Notes: a model not told the origin generated them from the letters alone. Numbered from the stretch's first letter, positions 43,101 to 58,000 are shown. The stretch: 64,000 nucleotides of DNA from Chamaea fasciata (GCA_029207755.1 JARCOQ010000005.1:56543449-56607448); one strand, 5' to 3'. Translations and numbers: made by a program.

Positions 43101-46100
43101 ACATCAACTGTGTGGCCATCATTTGACAGTGGGAGGTCCCTGATATCCTGTAATATTTCAACTCTATGTATTGAAATCGCAGTTTTTGTTTTCTGTTTGC
43201 TTTGGCCGCACATAGTCACTGGGTGTGTGGGGGGGAAATGCATGAGGGCTCGTGCCCTCAGTGTCACAGTGTGGACTCAGCCTGTCACCCTGCCTTGGCT
43301 GAGCTGGAGTTAGCTGTGACGCTGCTGTTGAAAAGTTTGGAACGCCGGCCTTTGCAGAGTTATTTTGCCTAGTGCATTTCCATTATATTACTGCAATCAA
43401 ACCCTAGGCTGTGGCTCCTCTAAATGATATTGCAGGTGCTTAATACAAATTATCTACTCCTTTGGTTTTAAGGAGCAAATATGACAGCATGCCTCTGAGG
43501 ATTTTTTTTGCAGACATTCGAGTTACTTGTTATCCTGATGAGGTATTATTCACATATTTTCTTTTTCCATGCTTGAATTCTTCCTTTGTCTTTTCATTAT
43601 TACCAGGAATAAATCTGTGGCTTTTATACCGTAGTTATTTTCTCAGAACCCAATTTTATATCTCACCTGAAGTCACCCTACGTCTCATTTTTATGGCGTT
43701 GCAGCATCTCTTGGTGATGCCAAAAAGAGCAGCTTATGTAGTTCCAGTGTCAGATAAATACTGTAAACCAATGGAATCAAACAGATGGCACTTGGGTTTG
43801 GCCTTACCTTGCCTTCTCTTCTGCCTTTTCCATGGCAGGGTTTAGCCTGATGAGCCACACTTTGGGGCAGAAGTATGCTGTTCTCCCTGTCACCTGTTTT
43901 TGTCTGGTTGGCCTTTAATCCTTCTGGTTGATACAGTGTTCATTTTGGAGTGCTGCCTGTAAGTGGGTTTTTTGTATGTATGTGATATTTTGAGACAAAA
44001 ATACATGATCTTGCCAGGTATTGGCAAGGACGAGCTGAAGGATGGAGAGTGTTGGTACCTAGAGCACAGGCAAGACTCTGGGCACAGCAGAGCAGTACTT
44101 GGCATTTTGTCTGCAAGGAGAAATAGGGCATTTTTGGGGCTGGGGAAGGAATAATAGACTTTCATTCCTCACTCAGTAGCTGTCTCTCTGAGGCTTGCTG
44201 TCTGTATACCCTGCTTGCTATGACAAGTCAGGAATGTATTTCTGGAAAGACCATCTGTGACATATCTAACACTGATCATCTCTCTTTTGTTTTTACACTT
44301 CATGAGATGAGTGTTTTTCACCTCTCTGAGGTACTACTTTGGGCCATGCTCAGACCTGGGTGTGTGGGAGGTGCTGCATTTGTGTGTGTTTGGCTTGCAA
44401 ACTGATGGAGAGGGGAGTTCACAGGTGTAATGCACAGAGACTTAAGTCCTCTCTAGAACCCTTCTACACTGCCAGAATGGTAAGTACCTTCAGTGTAAAC
44501 ACCAGGCAGCGAGAGCATTGGAAAAACCCACACCTGGGCTCTGGAGTACAGTTATGTAGCAATTTAACAAATAAATCACAGTTACACAGTGTGCCAGAGC
44601 TTATGTAATCTCAGCACACTTGGCATCCTGGTCTTTGCTTTCTGCTTTTCGTTTCTGTAGAAAGAATGTTTGTGTGCACGTGGAAAAAAAAAGGCATGTG
44701 TGCATAAATGAGGGTGTTTAATCCTTAAAATGTTTTGGGTTTTTTTCTTTTTCAGTGTTGTCAAACTGTGTGCAAAAGGGGTATGTACCTACGTTTTAAA
44801 AATGAGCAAATTGTTTTAAACTTGCACAACGTAATGTCCCCTCTCTTTTCTGTCTTACCTGATAGCGATAACCTGCTGCGAAGAGCTGCATGCCAAGAAG
44901 CCCAGGTAATTCCTTTTAAAGTAATAAAACCAGATTAAAATCTCCCTCTTATCTTGGTTGTGCAGGGCTCCTGAGATTTTCCCAGCAGGCCTTTCCTACG
45001 TGGCCAGCCTTGTAATGAAACCATCTGTGTTCTTTCCCTTGATGCCCAGGGGTGCACAGGGGGCACTGCCCCTTGCGTGTCCTGGCTGCTGCTGCAGGGG
45101 AGTGCAGCGTTATCCTTGGGGTGATCTTAGTCACTGCTGGAGCTACCCGGACCTCCACTGCTGCACGTCCAATTGCTCTGTGCCTGTAAACTTCTGGTAG
45201 GAAGATGATTTGTTGATAAGAGTGAAATCCCAGCCCCACCAGGGGGGGTGTAGTCTGGGCAGAATCAGCACAAACGGCTTCCTGTCAGTGCTCAGCTGCA
45301 GAGACCTTGCCCTTGTCTGTTTAACCCTGAGTGGCTTGATCAGGGATGCCAGCTGTGATGACTGACTGACCCACGTACTGGGAACTTAATGGGGACAGCC
45401 TGGTTGCTGATCAGTGACAAGAAAGCCACTGTTCAGAGGGGGAGAGTTACCCTCTCAGGGAACTGACTGTTAAATTTCATAGTTTGTGGCCTGCATGGGC
45501 AAACAGCAGTCAACAAACTCCCATACTCTGATATTCCCACAAAGAAATCTTGTCCTTAATAAGCAGTCTTCTGGAGGTGTAAGTGCTGCTGCCCATGGAT
45601 GACATCACTTCTGTGGGATTTTAAGAGTTTTTACCTCCCACAAATAAAGTTTATTCTAAACCTGCTTCTTCATGACAGATCTTTGACATTTTGCAGGGTG
45701 TAACAGTGCTCCCATCATTGCTACATACTGGGGCCTGAGTAGAATGATGAAAATTATTTTTCTTGGTAGTGTTGTGCACCTGAATTATCCCGATTTCAGC
45801 CTGTCTGCTCTTGAAAGATTTTCATAACAACTTGTCTTGTGCAATGGATCTTCATGCCAGAATAGATGTAAGGGAACTCACTGCTCATGAAAAAACAAGG
45901 AAAATCTTTCCCTGAAAATACTGCTTTCATAAACAATACTTGTAATCTCAGAGTCTTATGTTTTCAATATTCATTTTTACTGCATAATAACAAATACCAC
46001 ACTTTTATATCATAAAAAATAGCTGTTAAAACCTCAGTATTTGAAGCATGCTGACCCAGTCAAGCCAATTTTTTTAAAAGGAGCTGATGAACTGGTTTAT

Positions 46101-49038
46101 GTGTATTGTCAAAGAGGTGTAAGTGCTAAGGAAAAGACTGGTACCAGCAGATAGTTCAGTTGTGAAAATCCTGAATTTCCAATGTCTTAAATTCAGTTAT
46201 TAAGTGACAGGTTCTATTCCATTATGGCTTATTCTTACAAATGAAAATACAAAAGCACTATCAGTAGAGCTTCCTGCAATTTTAGTGGTTAAAGCCTGGG
46301 AAAATGTCCTGCAGGAGTCTCCTGCATTAGAAAGGAATGAACCAGAAAGCCTAGTAATCAATTCTTGCTGCAATTCCCATTCTCACTGTTGTGTCAGTGC
46401 CAAATAGTGCTTGAAAACACACAGCAGTACTGCATTAAGGCATTAAGTGTCTGGTATGTTCTTCAGAATAACAACAATCTAAAATTGTTTGGAAAATGCT
46501 ATTTGCTTTTATAGTGCTGTATATAAGTATTGGGAAAAAAAATAGAGGGGAGCTCACCAAAGAAAAAGTTTAGTCTGAATGAAGTGTGTGTGAAGGTCTT
46601 ACCATTTTTACATTGAATTTTTAGGTTTTTCAGCCTGTTACATTATCAAATTGATGAGGAAGCTGCCTTGCTGGGAAAGTCTCCACCACAGCAGTATTTC
46701 CTGAAAAGGTTCTGCCATGTGTGTCTGAATTTAAATGCCTGTTTATGATGACAGCCCGGTGTGGCAAATGATTATGAAAAGATTCTCTAAGAAAGAACCC
46801 ATTAATCATACATTTAACATTTTACACCTCTGTCTCTGGGATAAGTCAGTGTCAGCTGACTTGGACTTCTTGGCAAATCAGTCTTCCTGATTGATCTTGT
46901 TGCTGGATTCTGGGCACGTGTTAAAGAGTTGCTGTTTAGCCGACAAACAATTCACTCAGAGGAATTTCAGTTCACTCAAAGGGTAGTTTTCTCTAAAAGA
47001 ATGTAGTTTCTTTGCTGGTATTCATAAAGCACTATAAAAGCTGGGTATAAAAGGATTTCTCATAGTTGTAAAATAGTGATTGTCATTTTAGAAGTCCAGA
47101 AATACAATACCTAGAACTGTGTATTTGGCAAGAAAGTAAAAAAGGCATTGACTTAACTAAATTATACCTTCATATATATATTTCATAACCATTTTTATCT
47201 TATGACTGTTAGTTGTCTTTGCTTTTGTTCTACTCTGAAAGATTTCTAGAATATTGCATTATTATTTTTTTTATTTCCTGTCTTACAAATCAGCATTTGC
47301 TTTAGAAATGTCCCTGTATGTAACATAAATGTCTAACTATATTACATAAAGAAGCAATTATGTCACTACTAATAAAATCTTTATGAGCCTTGTTGGGTTG
47401 TTTAGAGCCTTGTTAGATTGTTTGGGGCATGCAAATACATCATATTGTGCCCCCTAAGCAAATAATGAGTTGTTTCTAACAGCTGTAACGTGCTAGAGGT
47501 TCCCTATTCCCCAACTCCCACCCAACAATTGCAATATAATATGTTGGTCTGTTTTCCAGCTGATCTTTGAGTAAAGCTTAAGAGCTATTGATTTGTTTCA
47601 CTTTCTTTGAAGATCTCTTTACTCTCAACAACTTCTCTCATCCTTTTTCTTTCCTGAAGAAGAAATTCAGATGTTTCAAGCAGCACAGCCAGCTGTACCC
47701 TTCTTTAAATTGAGGTTTCCTGAGGAAAGTTTGCAAGTGGAATTAATGATAAGTTTGAACAGCTAATAACCACTAAAATGTACTGTTCTTTGTGTCCACT
47801 ATCACCACTTTCAATGTAAAAATTCCTGCTGGGGCTTAACTTTCAAGGTAAAGGGGAAAAAAAAAAAAAAGCCAGGGACAGTTGACTGGGCCATGTTCAG
47901 CACAGTAGCCTTTGGTTCATACTCTTTCTGAGGCTTCTGGATGGTGTTGCTGAATACCTTGTATTCCTTGGGTTCAAATCCAGTTTGATTTGGTGTGTTC
48001 GTGGGGATGCCTTTAAGCGACCTTCTAGAAGCTTACAGACCAGATGTAACATACGTGGAAGTTTTGCATTTCCTTGCCTGTGCTGAACAGCTTTGGAAAT
48101 AGGTACAAAGTGCAAGAGGCTTTGTGGAGGAACTCTCAAAGAATTTAAAATTGAGACACTTCTTCACGATTGGATTAAAAGTTGAAGAGGAATTGAATGG
48201 TTTTTTAAGAGAGAGATTAGTTTAAAAAAGTGTAAGAAACTGCGGACTTCCGTATAGGTCAAGGCAGATTCTCTTGTAATTATCTTTCCTGTCTTCAAAA
48301 ACTGAAGCGTAGAAAATAGTAAAAAGAGTAGAAGAGATAGAGGAATTAAAGTTCAGAAGTTGGAAAGAATGCAGGAAGAGGGTGGCAGGCAGGTGTATGA
48401 GAATTACACAAGGAAAGAAAATCCAGTAACCTTGGAGTCAAGGAGAGCTCCCTGGATCTCTGCCCACTGCAGAAAACCAGAGGTTGACAAAAACGAAATG
48501 GTGGTGGAATTATAAAAATGAGCTAAAGAATACTTGGGACAGTGATGTGAGCTGCTGCTAAGAGTGCAGGTCTCTGAATGAGAGACCTGTACAATGGCTG
48601 AAGGTGGGAGTCATTTGAATGTCATGAGGCTTGAAAGCCCATTGACATTTGTAGAGATGCATTATTTTGAGCTGTTTTAGCGGTGTGTTTGAAAGATAAA
48701 CTGAGCCCTGCTCTTTTTCTCTTACTTAGGCTTTTGGCAACCAGCTGATGCCTGCCACTATGCCACTGAAGAAAGCAACAGTCTTCCTCAACCCAGCAGC
48801 TTGCAAAGGGTAAAATTCCCTCTTCTCAGCACTCTCCTTTGAACCACTCTATCTGCATTCTTGCTCTGCTATCCACTATAAAAGCCAGCCAGGATTTTGA
48901 GCTCATTTTTGCCTCCCTCTGATGCCAAGCTGGTGCTATGTAACTATGCCAAAGTTTATTTCACCAAAAGTATTGGGATGAGAAATAGAATTATTTGCTT
49001 GAGGTGGAAAAATTATTTATATATATACATATACATAC

Positions 49039-49071
<33 letters not shown>

Positions 49072-52000
49072 AAAAATTTTTTTTCTTTAATCCTGTGTTT
49101 TGGCCTTTGTCGTTCCTTCGTATGTAGAATTCCTTTGTATTCCTTCCAAGCTTTTGCATATGATCTATTTCCATCCTCAAAAACTATAGAAATAAGAGAT
49201 GACCTTGATTGCTTCAAGACTTAAAGTTGGCAAGAAGTGATCTTACTTCTGTGGGAACCTGCCCTTGAAAGGGATGTGCCCACAAACTGAGAGGCTAATT
49301 ATGGGCTTGGAGCAAGACTCCTGGAAGAGGTTGGCTGCTATTTTTATGTGCTCATTAGCAGACAAACCGTAATCTTGGATGTGATGTGTGTCTGTTTCTG
49401 CTGATCAGCTAAGCTTTGGAATAGCTGCATTTTGTGGAGGGGCAGAGAGTTGTTAGTACCAATATGAGGGGATTATTATAGCTGACATGGAGGTGCTTGG
49501 ACTCACGCTTTTGTGAGTCTGGAAAATGCATGGTGTTAATCAAGTCTCATGTTTCTACTTGTGAACAATTTATAGTTAGTGATATAATTATTTTATTATG
49601 CAATGGCAGGCATAAAAGTATCAGTCCTATAACAAAAAAGATCAGATAGAGTTTTGCTTCTAACCTTATTTAATAATATGTAGTAATAAATAATCGGGAT
49701 TTTAAAAATATTTCTGAAAACCTGCATGGGCCTTCTTTGTGGTCATAAAGGCTGGTGCTTTGTAAGTCATTCATTTTCTCATAAATTTCTTTCTGGAGAT
49801 CTTAATTTGTTTTAATGGATTTTTAAAATTATTTTTGGCAAAAGTTAGATAGCATCTTGTGCATTAATAAAACTGCAACAAAACCCTGACATCTGAGATA
49901 TGAGACTAGAAGTGTAATACATTTGAGCCACATGAAATCTCATCTTTCCTGACTGTCAGGTTGAGTGAATGATTGTGGAGATTGAATGCTCGGTTTTAAG
50001 TAGATTTCTTCTTGCTATTCATTTGTTTCTTTCCTTTTTAATTATTTTTTTTTTTTAGCTTCAAGACTCATTAAACAGTTTTTACTCTGTTATTTCTAGC
50101 AAAGCTGGGAACCTTTTTGAAAAGAATGCCGCACCAATTTTGCACTTATCTGGTTTGGATGTAACTGTGGTTAAGGTAAGAACTGATAGGTTCTTCTACT
50201 ATAGAAATATTGATTGCTCTTCTTTCCCCTCCTGAAGAATTGAAATTGAAATCTGGATGCATTTGAAGTTCTCAGTTGTCCTGTAGACATCTTACAGGAA
50301 GAAATAAATACTGAGATATTAAGCCGATACCTAATCTTTTTAATTCACAGTTAGTTTTCAAACAGTGTAGTGAGATTTTAATTTTCAGCTAAAGCAGTGC
50401 ATATGCTTGTTTATCTGTCTAAAGCAGCCCTTCTATAATTCATGTTTGAGAGAAAACTCTCTAAATATTTGAGTGCTGGCTAGTGGTGCGTGCCCATTGC
50501 TGTTGAATTTGTCACTTCTGCCTGAACTTGAAGCTTCAGTTGAAAAGTGAGGAATTTTGACATGCAGTTGAACTGTTCAGATTAATTTAAAAAATCACCT
50601 TTTGTCTTTACACTGAAATTATTTCTGTGCCTCTCCAAATAATTCAATGTTTCCTCCACGAAAGCAGAAAGCTGAGCTCTAAATGGTGTGAATTAACAAA
50701 CAGGTTTTCATTTTAAAGAGAAGAACAGGAAAACATTGAAGGAATTCTGATCTGTCTGCAGTTTTTTTGAGGCTGTGATATGTGGATTGCATAATAGTCA
50801 GTGTGTCCTAACAGCAAAGTACTCTGATGTGCATCTTTCTGTCTTGTAATCTTTTCCACAAGGTTGAGTATCAAAATGCTATTTTTATTAATCCTTTTCT
50901 CTGGTCATTAAAAATGCCTAGTCCCACCCTAAGAGAAAAAATTATTTTGCAAGACTTAAAACTGATGCTCGGTAGCGTCAGACCTGACACGTTGGCAAAA
51001 CAGGGCTGGACAAGGAAGTGAGGCTGAGATGTTTCTGTAAAAGACTTCAATTTTGTAGAAAACAGTTTTGATGGTTTAAAAAGTCAGTACTCTTTACTGC
51101 TAAATCCATTGTCAGTGGCTGTCAGGCAGTGGCCTTTTATGTAGTAGATGCTGTGTTTCAGGAGATGCACTTGAGCACTTTGGCTGTTAAAGAAACTGTG
51201 AGCTTTTCTGCAAGTGGTTGGCTTCTGGATTTGTTTCAATGTAATATTACCTGGAAATAAGATGATTGCTGTGGTATTCTAGATCTATTGAGTAGCATTT
51301 GCTTTGATACTTCATTTAACCTCTGTGTGTGTATGTGTGTGTGTTTACTTGCACATATTATATTATGCATCAAACTGGCTTTATAAGTTGAAAGAAAATC
51401 TCTGAATGTAAATAATACACAGTACTGTGTGCCTATATAAAAATAACTATTAACCAGATAGATAGATGATTCTTTTTTCTACAGAAGAGATACACTACAA
51501 ATAGTAATTTGAGTCCTCATGTTTGGATCTCTGTTTCTTCAGACTGATTATGAGGGACAAGCGAAAAAGCTTCTGGAATTAATGGAAAACACGGATCTGA
51601 TCATTATTGCAGGAGGAGATGGCACAGTCCAAGAGGTACTGCATGAGCCTGGTTTGTTGAGAGTCATAGTTGGGCTGAGGCCAAGAAGATTGATTCTGTG
51701 CAATGTAGCAGCATCGTAATAACAGTTCCTAGAGATCTGTCCAGCTTAATATCTGTGTTTTCAGTAAATATTATAATATTCCGGGGACAGAACATGCTGC
51801 TCATTGGTATTAGTCTTAAAGAGATGATGGGAGTAGGGGCAAAAAGAGTGTGTGACATAACTGTCTTCCAGAACTTTATTCTAGAATGAGCAAACTCTTT
51901 GGAGGGACATGGTTCTAACTTTTTCTTTCTGTGTTATGTAGTTGTAATGGTTTGATTTTCAAAGTTCCTTTCCTTCCTTTCTATATATTCCCCAAGAGGA

Positions 52001-55000
52001 ATGCATATTTTGCTAAGTGGGAATCAGATAATTTAGAAATTACGTGGGAATGATAACAAAGCATGGAACGTATTTAATAAATGACTGTTGTCAAGATGAT
52101 TAATGACAGGAGCAGAACTGGGGGATACTCTCTTTTTCAAGACTGTATTTTATTCAAGCAGTTCCTGGTTGCTAACTACTGATTTCATAAGAGAATGGCT
52201 AAATGAATGCCACGACCTTAAGAGAAAGTGATCAGAATATACCTGCAAGTTCGTTCTGGCCTTTTGTTAATTGCACTAACCAGTGCTGGTTTTGCATTAT
52301 GCAGAGCATCATTCAGTGTTAAAACATTTATTCTGGCATTGGTTGTGGTGCCAGCATGTACTCAGGCACACTCAAAAACCTGCTGTTTCCAACATGTTTG
52401 CAGGCTGGACATTCCTCCTTTCTCATGTAAACAACTGTAGCACCTTCCATAAAAGAGTAGCTGTACCTTAAATCTTTTCAAAGAGTACATATGGTGAAGA
52501 ATTTCGTAGCTTTTTACTGTAACTGAAAAATTAAATTCTTGGAGCTGAGCATTTCCCATGTTTTTCAGGTTGTAACTGGACTTCTCCGTAGAGCAGATGA
52601 GGTGAGAAGGTGTCATTTTTAAAATTGTGTTGTTTTCTTGGAGTGTCTTGTGCATCCACTGTGATCTCTTGGCCTCAGCTGCCTCCAGCAAATACATTGC
52701 TTACTACTCTGGAGCCAGCTTGCTGTGCAACAATCCAGCTGGGCTGCTGTCCTGCAATGCTGCCTGTTGTTCTTTGTTCCCTTTCTGAGGGAGTGCACTG
52801 ACTCCCAAGCCATGGCTTTGGGAGTTTTCCAGCATCAGAGCAGGGATTATGGAGAAGCCAAATGCTCAATTTTCAAAGACCCATGGACCAGCTGTGCATG
52901 CCACTTTGTTTGGCAGGAGCATTGGGCAAAAGTACACGCTTTTCTTGTATTTGTACAGGCTTGAAACCAAATTCAGTTATGGTCACATTCCTACTGCTTT
53001 GGGATTGCTTTGCTGTTTCTTCAAGCAGTGCATACCTACCTGTGCAGACGGCTGTACTAAGATTTTAGTAATTTTAACCTCTCAAGGTGGATCACTCTAA
53101 ATGAAAATGAGAGATTTTTCTTTTTAAAGTGGGAGGACAGTGTTATTGAAGAAAGGAGGCAATAATGGTTCCCAAAACCTTCTGGCAGGAGCTGGCAAAA
53201 ACTCAATTAAATGATCCAGACAAGATTTTGATGATACCCTTGGCATCTAGAATTGTATCTGTTTAGGCATTTGCTTTGTCTGAATGTGACAAGAGGAACT
53301 CTGCAACCAAGTCAATATTTTTGAAGGAAGGCTAGTTATATCAATTCTGAGACATCATTGTTTTAAATCTAATATTATTATAGTTGAATCCTCAGACTTT
53401 TATAATCTTGACAGTAGTGGAGGAAAAGTTTAGAGGCTTTACTGGCTAATTTCTTTTTATTTTTTGGCTTCTTATCTTGATGTGGTTTGGATCATTTTAC
53501 CAGTAGTGTAGGAAATTCTGCATTCAGCACAATTATGGGTGGAATACTGCATTGTAGTATTGCCTCTGTGTCACTTAATGTCGTTGGCCAAGGAATTCTT
53601 GTCCTTCGTGTCACTCTGTCCTAGGAGTAGAGATCTGCACTCGAGCTCCCTCTCTCTGTGCCCTGCTTCCCTTTTCCCTCGGGGTTGTCAGACCACTGTT
53701 GCCTTCATAAGACACTGTGCAAGGTATTCCAGAAGCCCTGTTCCTGGCAGCCAGGGGAGCAGAGCTTGACTGCAGGAGCTGCAAACAGCCTCTCATCTGT
53801 ACACTGTAAAGCAGTGCTGAAGAAGATGAGAGCAGGGTGTTCGGGAGGACTTGCAGGTGACAGGGACGCAGCGGGGAGAGCTGTTGGGTGTGCAGTGAGG
53901 CAGGAATTCCCGAGTGGCTGCACACTGGCTGTGTCCCGGTGCTGCTGGCAGCATTGCCCAGGAGGGCTGTGGGGCTCTGGGGTATGGGGTAGTTTATATT
54001 GGTTTGCTGACACGCTTCAGGAGGCAAGGTTTAAAATGAGGTACAGGGTAATAACTTGCCCCTTCAACAAGCCCTTCTGCTGAACAGTGGTGCAGAAAAA
54101 TAACATGGTCAGTGACTTCCAAAAATCAGACCTTCTGCTGCTTCATGATTTGGATGGCAGAGGAATCAATTAATTTCCTTTCCTTGAGTGAGAAAATCTC
54201 TTTGCTATGCAAGGTTACTCTGTCAGAAGGGGATTTCTGCAATGGTAAATGGGATTCAAAGCCTGTGATGCCACCATCAGTATTAAGAAAGATGGCAGAT
54301 TGCTGACAGAATCCATGCATTAGTTGGGATGTGGCTGCCAAAATGCACGTAACAATGCTCTTAATGATGACAGAGAGCTCCTTTGTACCCAGTTGGCAGT
54401 GGTGGCTTCACAGATTTGGGTACCGTGTTCTGAGTCATTGTGTGAGGAAGTGCCTGGCTGCTCAGTGCCAAAGGGCTGATGCCAGACACAGCTGTGATCT
54501 CCACACAGGAAGCTTCATGCAAATGTTAATTTACTCTCCTTGTGTGTCCAGGCTGCCTTCAGTAAGATTCCTATAGGATTCATACCCCTTGGAAAAACTT
54601 GCAGTTTGAGCCACACACTGTATCCTGAGAGCACGAATCAAGTCCAGTAAGTAAGACATGTTTCTGAAACATCGCTGTTTGTTTTCAAGGAGCAGTGCTT
54701 CTTGGTAGCTTGATGCTTTTCTTTTTCTTCTGTGTTACATAGAAGTTGGCAGTCTCTGAGCAGAGCCTGGTGATTCTCTGGACTTGCCTGAGTTAATGAC
54801 TTCCAAAAACTGACTAAAACTTAAAAGAAGGAAATGTATGTATTATTAGAAATAATTTGCTGTGGCTAATTTCCCTGTGATCGTGTGATGCTCAGAGTTT
54901 AAAAAGGAAAAGGGATTAAAAGGATCAGCCTCTTCGGAATAGCACAGAGGGTATGAGAAGGATATAGCAAGGATATGACAAAATAAGCCAAAAATAAGTC

Positions 55001-58000
55001 CTCTTTCTGACCCTTCTCCAGTCTAAGAATTCTAGAAACCCGTCCACATATAGCCTGGTTAGGACCTGCAGAGTAAGGCATATAACAGTTTGGGAAAGGT
55101 TGGATCCCATTACTGACTTTTACAGGGCAGGACTGACTTTTCCCTGTGATGAGACTGATGCTGGCAGTAATCCAACAACCCAGTTCTTACCTTCAGCATC
55201 CTGGATATGATCCAGTCTGGTGGTATCCGTTGCCTGCAGTTCAGTCTATTGCAGGACTGTTTTGTCCACAAGAGAAAAGGGAGTCAAATAATCTTTCTTT
55301 TCCCCACACTTCATTTCTTTTCAGTTTTTCCCTTCTTCTCCTCTCATAATAATAAATATGTTTCTTCTTGATCCTGAAATCTTTTCACTCTCACTCTCCC
55401 AGTAACTCATTAACGTTGTTCTTTGTGGAACCCTTGCTGGTATCCATCATACTAAAACTCACCAGCCAACTGGCATAACATCCTGTATTAAACTACCAGA
55501 GTTCTTTGAAGCTCAGAAAGGTGGACAAGGCTGTAATCAGCAGCTAAGATTAAAATAATAATTTATGTTTGGGTTCTAAAGAAGCTGTTTGAAATGGATG
55601 ATCTTCTTGTCCCAAGGTAATGAGCTGTGCAGATGGGACTGCAGCACACTGGTGAAGTTGAAGGTAATTTGGTCAATAGGCTGCTTAACAACCCGCACCA
55701 GTAACAGAACCTGAGTTAAGAAGTGCAGAAGTGACATTTTTCGAAGAAATATTTGGGCTTTGGTTCCTTCAGCACTCTCTTACTTTGGAGTGTAGGAACT
55801 GTAAAGGTCTTAGATAAAGGCAAGAGCTGGGAGAGAAGATGGGCTGTGGGAAGAACAGCTTCCTTATCTGTCCCAGTATGGTAATCCTGATGAAACCAAG
55901 GGCAGTTTCTCTCACTGATTCACATGAATATTGGGCTAGATCTGAAAACTGCATTTTTTCCTTGTCCAGCTGAGACACTGGAAATATATGCAGTGTGGAA
56001 ACTATAAAGTATTATCCAACTTTGAAAACAGGGAAGGGGTTTCAATCAAGTAAATGCTTCAAGGTTTAGACATAGACTATTTAGTGGACTTAGACATTTT
56101 GGTTGCAAAATCTTTACAGCTTGAAATGACAAAGTGCCCTGGCTACCGTCCACAACATAATGGAGACCTAAACAATATGAGCACTGCTGATAGGTAAATT
56201 TACATTGATTAAAAACTTCAAAATAAATTAGCACATATTAATCCAGTTCAGTCTCAGACATGTGAGTTGAGACCAGTCAAACTGTCCCATTCTCTCCCAG
56301 GCCGTAATACCTGTTACCACTAAAATAAAACCATGATTTGGGTCCTTAGTGTATTAAGTATCTGAAGCAGGATGTAACACAATTGACCTCTGACCTGCCA
56401 GGTTAGCTCAAAAAGGAGGAACATCTCAAAAGCTTAGGCTGATAATTTCCTTTTGCTTTTTGTGTATTTTGCTGTTTGTTAGGTTTTGTCATGTGTTGCA
56501 ACAACCCGTTTTGCTTTCTGATTTCAGTTAAGTGCAGCACGTTTCCCTGGAGTTTTTTACTTTTGCTGAACCCCCCCCCCCCCCACCTGGACTCATAGTG
56601 GAATTTGCTAAAAAAAAAAAAGTAATTTTAAAGCTTACTCATTTCCTTTCTTCCTGTTTGTTTTCCTTTGCTTTTTGTTTCTGTTTGTTTTGCAGACATA
56701 TTACTAATGCTACACTGGCCATTTTGAAAGGAGAGACAGTTCCACTTGATGTCTTGCAGATCAAGGTGAAAGCATCTACTTATTTGGAATCCAACATTCC
56801 TTCAACTTCCCTGTTCTCGTGGATTTATGTTCACATGGGCTGGTTTTCCTCTGTGTATTGCTGTTATGAATTTTAGTTTGATTTCAGCAGTTCTGCTGGC
56901 AGCCATTTCTCTACCATTTGGCATCAGACAATCTAAACAGAAGAAAACACTAGAATGCCTCAACATTACCTTTCTTTGAAATTCAGAGAGTATTGATGAA
57001 TACAAAACTTACTACAGTGATATTTCTATAGCAATGGTGAGAGATAGCAGTAGCTGTCTGCTGATTTGATGCATTCATGTATATTGTGAAGTTAATAGCT
57101 TTCTTTGACAAACTGAAAAATACAAAATGGAAAAACCTTTGACTATGCCTCATATGGTTTCTGAATATTATTTTTCTGTTCAGTTGTAGAATGGACATTT
57201 CTGCAGCGAGAGCATTGTGTCACTGTGCAGAGCTCCTTGCTTTTGGCTAACAGTCAAATCCACAGAATGAAAAGGCCATTGCTGGGTGTGTAGTCAAACT
57301 CAGGCTACCTGTTCAAAACTTCACTTCTTATATTCTTTCCTGGAGCAGATGGCGTGTACAATGCTCAAATTCTGCTAGGCTTTACTGCGGTTAGCTCTTT
57401 GTCATACCTCTTGTGTTAAATTTCTGTGTAGAAATTTAACAGAAGTTTTTTATGTAGAAATGCTGTTTTTCCAACTTCAGAAAATAAAGTTGGAAATAAG
57501 GTAAGAGAAAGCAGTTTTGCAATGTTTATTTTTCTTTACAGGGAGAAAAGGAGCAGCCTGTGTTTGCAGTCTCTGGTTTAAGATGGGGATCTTACAGAGA
57601 TGCAGGAGTTAAAGTTAGCAAGTAAGAAAATACTATTTTTTGAAGCTGTACCCTTTTTAGCATCTGTTCCCTAAAAAGACACATCCCCCTCTCTCCAGTA
57701 AATCTTTTTTTTGAGTGTTGGCATCTGGCAGCAGAGGCACCCACTCTTGGTAGGTCTTGCATTACACACGAGAGTGTAAGATGTATCAGAATTCTTGTAA
57801 TTTGAAATAAACACTTATTTGGTGCTGGCCTGTTCTTTTAAGTATTTACTTTCTTCTTGCCTTGTGGTATCTACTTCTGGAACTTTATTCAGATTGCAAC
57901 AGGGGGGAAATCTCTCCCTTGAGAAGAGTCTTAAGTAAAGTAATTGGCCATTGTTTTTCATCATGTGCCAATGAAAAGCTGCGTGCGTACTCTGAAACTC

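Larger units (their letters stand above)
44906..48729 (+). other. AGK: AGK intron 2
   Basis: Non-coding. It contains a 20-bp tandem duplication at 47,385-47,424, a 14-A run at about 47,859-47,872, a coding-like antisense stretch at 47,880-48,170 and a short hairpin at 48,564-48,592 (both discussed as findings). Confidence 0.8.

Noticed and set aside
48897..49127. Open frames across the TA/ATAC microsatellite
   Set aside because: Translations are Tyr/Ile repeats from the simple repeat, not protein.
53611..54083. 141-codon plus and 138-codon minus open frames in AGK intron 6
   Set aside because: Mutually overlapping, intronic and without motif; chance in GC-richer sequence.
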